Shown here in pieces: positions 58,959 to 59,579 of a stretch of 59,579 bases of DNA. Where the stretch lies: assembly GCF_003386535.1 (NCBI RefSeq), contig NZ_QTTN01000042.1, positions 1 through 59,579 of the forward strand. Direction: 5' to 3'. The first letter of the stretch is position 1; each line of letters opens with the position of its first letter. This DNA is from Paenibacillus taihuensis. GTDB taxonomy: Bacteria; Bacillota; Bacilli; Paenibacillales; Paenibacillaceae. The notes beneath the pieces were generated by a model. The model ran no database searches and was not told the origin of the DNA. It was given only the letters and a program-made list of their open reading frames with translations. The translations under genes and the position numbers were made by a program.

Positions 58959-58978
58959 AATGGAATATATATTCCATT
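58959..58978. promoter_or_regulatory. Third operator of the aldehyde dehydrogenase TetR
   Basis: AATGGAATATATATTCCATT is a perfect palindrome with the same GGAAT/ATTCC arms as the sites at 57054 and 57112. It lies inside a wider inverted repeat (CCTGATG/CATCAGG). Confidence 0.6.
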
Positions 58979-58997
58979 ACTTCATCAGGGGGAAGTT

Positions 58998-59206
58998 GAA
59001 ATGACTACATTAGGGTACGAGGACCACCAAAGGGAGTAGAGCTTCTGCTTCATACAGAGTCGACGCGCAGCGTGTTCATCGCTGTAGCGGCGGGGTTATC
59101 CGCAGCGACTGTCGTTTTCTTAGTTGCAAATCGAGCTGATCGAAACAAGAACAACGACAAGAACAACAAAAGCTCAAGCGCCAGCACAGGTTTATCGTTA
59201 GATTAA
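58998..59206 (+). other. Membrane-protein-like fragment without a start codon
   Basis: In frame from 58998 to TAA 59206 the sequence reads RGPPKGVELLLHTESTRS, a hydrophobic helix (VFIAVAAGLSAATVVFLVA) and a Lys/Asn/Ser tail. ATG 59001 after GGGGGAAG gives only 12 codons before a stop in another frame, so this looks like a frameshifted small gene. Rest of 58979-59281: nothing else seen. Confidence 0.35.
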
Positions 59207-59232
59207 CAGCAAGAGAAGAGACCCGTAAAGAA

Positions 59233-59579
59233 TGAACTGTGACCCACAAAGTAGACAGTTTATAAAAAAGGCATTTCCGTATTAAGCAGCTAGCAGATGG
59301 CTCCTGTACTCATCAGGAGTCATCTTTTTTAATGTCCATTGGAAGCGTTCAGAATTGTAAGACGTCATATACTCATTAACCCGTACGCGTAGTTCCGCAA
59401 GGGATTGACAGTCTTTGTACTCAAGTTCGTCTTTCATGTGACCGAAGAATGATTCCATAGAGGCATTATCCCAGCAGTTTCCTTTCCGAGACATGGATTG
59501 TTTAAATCCAGCCTCTGCAACGAGGAGGCGGATTTTAGGATGTGTGTAGTGCATACCTTGGTCAGAATGGAAGATCGCT
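59233..59579 (-). mobile_element. IS3-family insertion sequence, 3' end
   Basis: Transposase end plus a putative terminal inverted repeat starting TGAACTGTGACCCACAAAG near 59233. The other end of the element is outside the window. The exact boundary is a guess. Confidence 0.65.
59282..59578 (-). CDS. IS3-family transposase (orfB), partial
   Basis: The frame is open to the window edge: AIFHSDQGMHYTHPKIR, GFKQSMSRKGNCWDNASMESFFGHMKDEL and the C-terminal YNSERFQWTLKKMTPDEYRSHL. HSDQG holds the second Asp and NASMESFFGHMK the Glu of the DDE catalytic triad. It is the C-terminal third of the rve-domain integrase of IS3 elements. Confidence 0.93.
   Translation of the reverse strand, partial: AIFHSDQGMHYTHPKIRLLVAEAGFKQSMSRKGNCWDNASMESFFGHMKDELEYKDCQSLAELRVRVNEYMTSYNSERFQWTLKKMTPDEYRSHLLAA

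Overview
The window looks like a chromosomal segment from a spore-forming Bacillota, most likely Paenibacillaceae (Paenibacillus or Cohnella type). The basis is two complete GerA-type germinant receptor operons, SpoVB and Spo0M homologues, strong AGGAGG-type ribosome binding sites, frequent TTG/GTG starts and many short intrinsic terminators. I ran no searches; family names come from motif recognition in the translated sequence.

Layout. 1-329 is the 3' end of a group IIC intron (maturase C-terminus plus domains V/VI), abutting the stop codon of a lactonase gene. 1.5-12.3 kb is mostly housekeeping: a Fur-box-controlled propeller protein, spoVB, a cupin protein, a secreted protein, msrA, a histidyl-tRNA synthetase paralogue behind a putative His-rich leader peptide, spo0M, small proteins, an esterase/peptidase and two decayed gene ends. 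12.4-22.3 kb holds a Bcr/CflA exporter, ParB-like and primase-like small genes, an ECF sigma/anti-sigma pair, a GNAT enzyme, an MFS protein, a VanZ-RDD fusion, an orphan sporulation-type kinase, a gerKA remnant and a DUF4309 protein. 22.4-27.2 kb has an acryloyl-CoA reductase-like enzyme and a gerKA-gerKC-gerKB operon with a sigma-G-like promoter. 27.3-33.4 kb is an ilvB-ilvN/LysR/TDT-transporter cluster whose two transcription units share a nearly duplicated LysR-type promoter.

33.4-44.1 kb is a redox/electrophile-response region. A TetR gene, two NIPSNAP proteins, an NAD(P)H oxidoreductase, an SDR lacking the usual Tyr and a DsbA/FrnE protein share a TATCTA...TAGATA operator. Interleaved are an AraC regulator with SDR and AKR genes, and a MarR regulator with a flavin-dependent monooxygenase. 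44.3-50.2 kb is a second receptor operon that runs, through overlapping start and stop codons, into a small D-type membrane protein and a complete two-component system. 50.5-59.2 kb continues the stress theme: MsrAB, Ohr, and three more TetR-controlled units (DHA2 exporter, SDR, aldehyde dehydrogenase plus ABM protein), each with its own visible palindromic operator. The window ends inside an IS3-family element.

Main points: the putative His-leader attenuator before hisS, the germinant receptor/two-component operon, the TetR regulon with five matching operators, and the twin LysR promoters.
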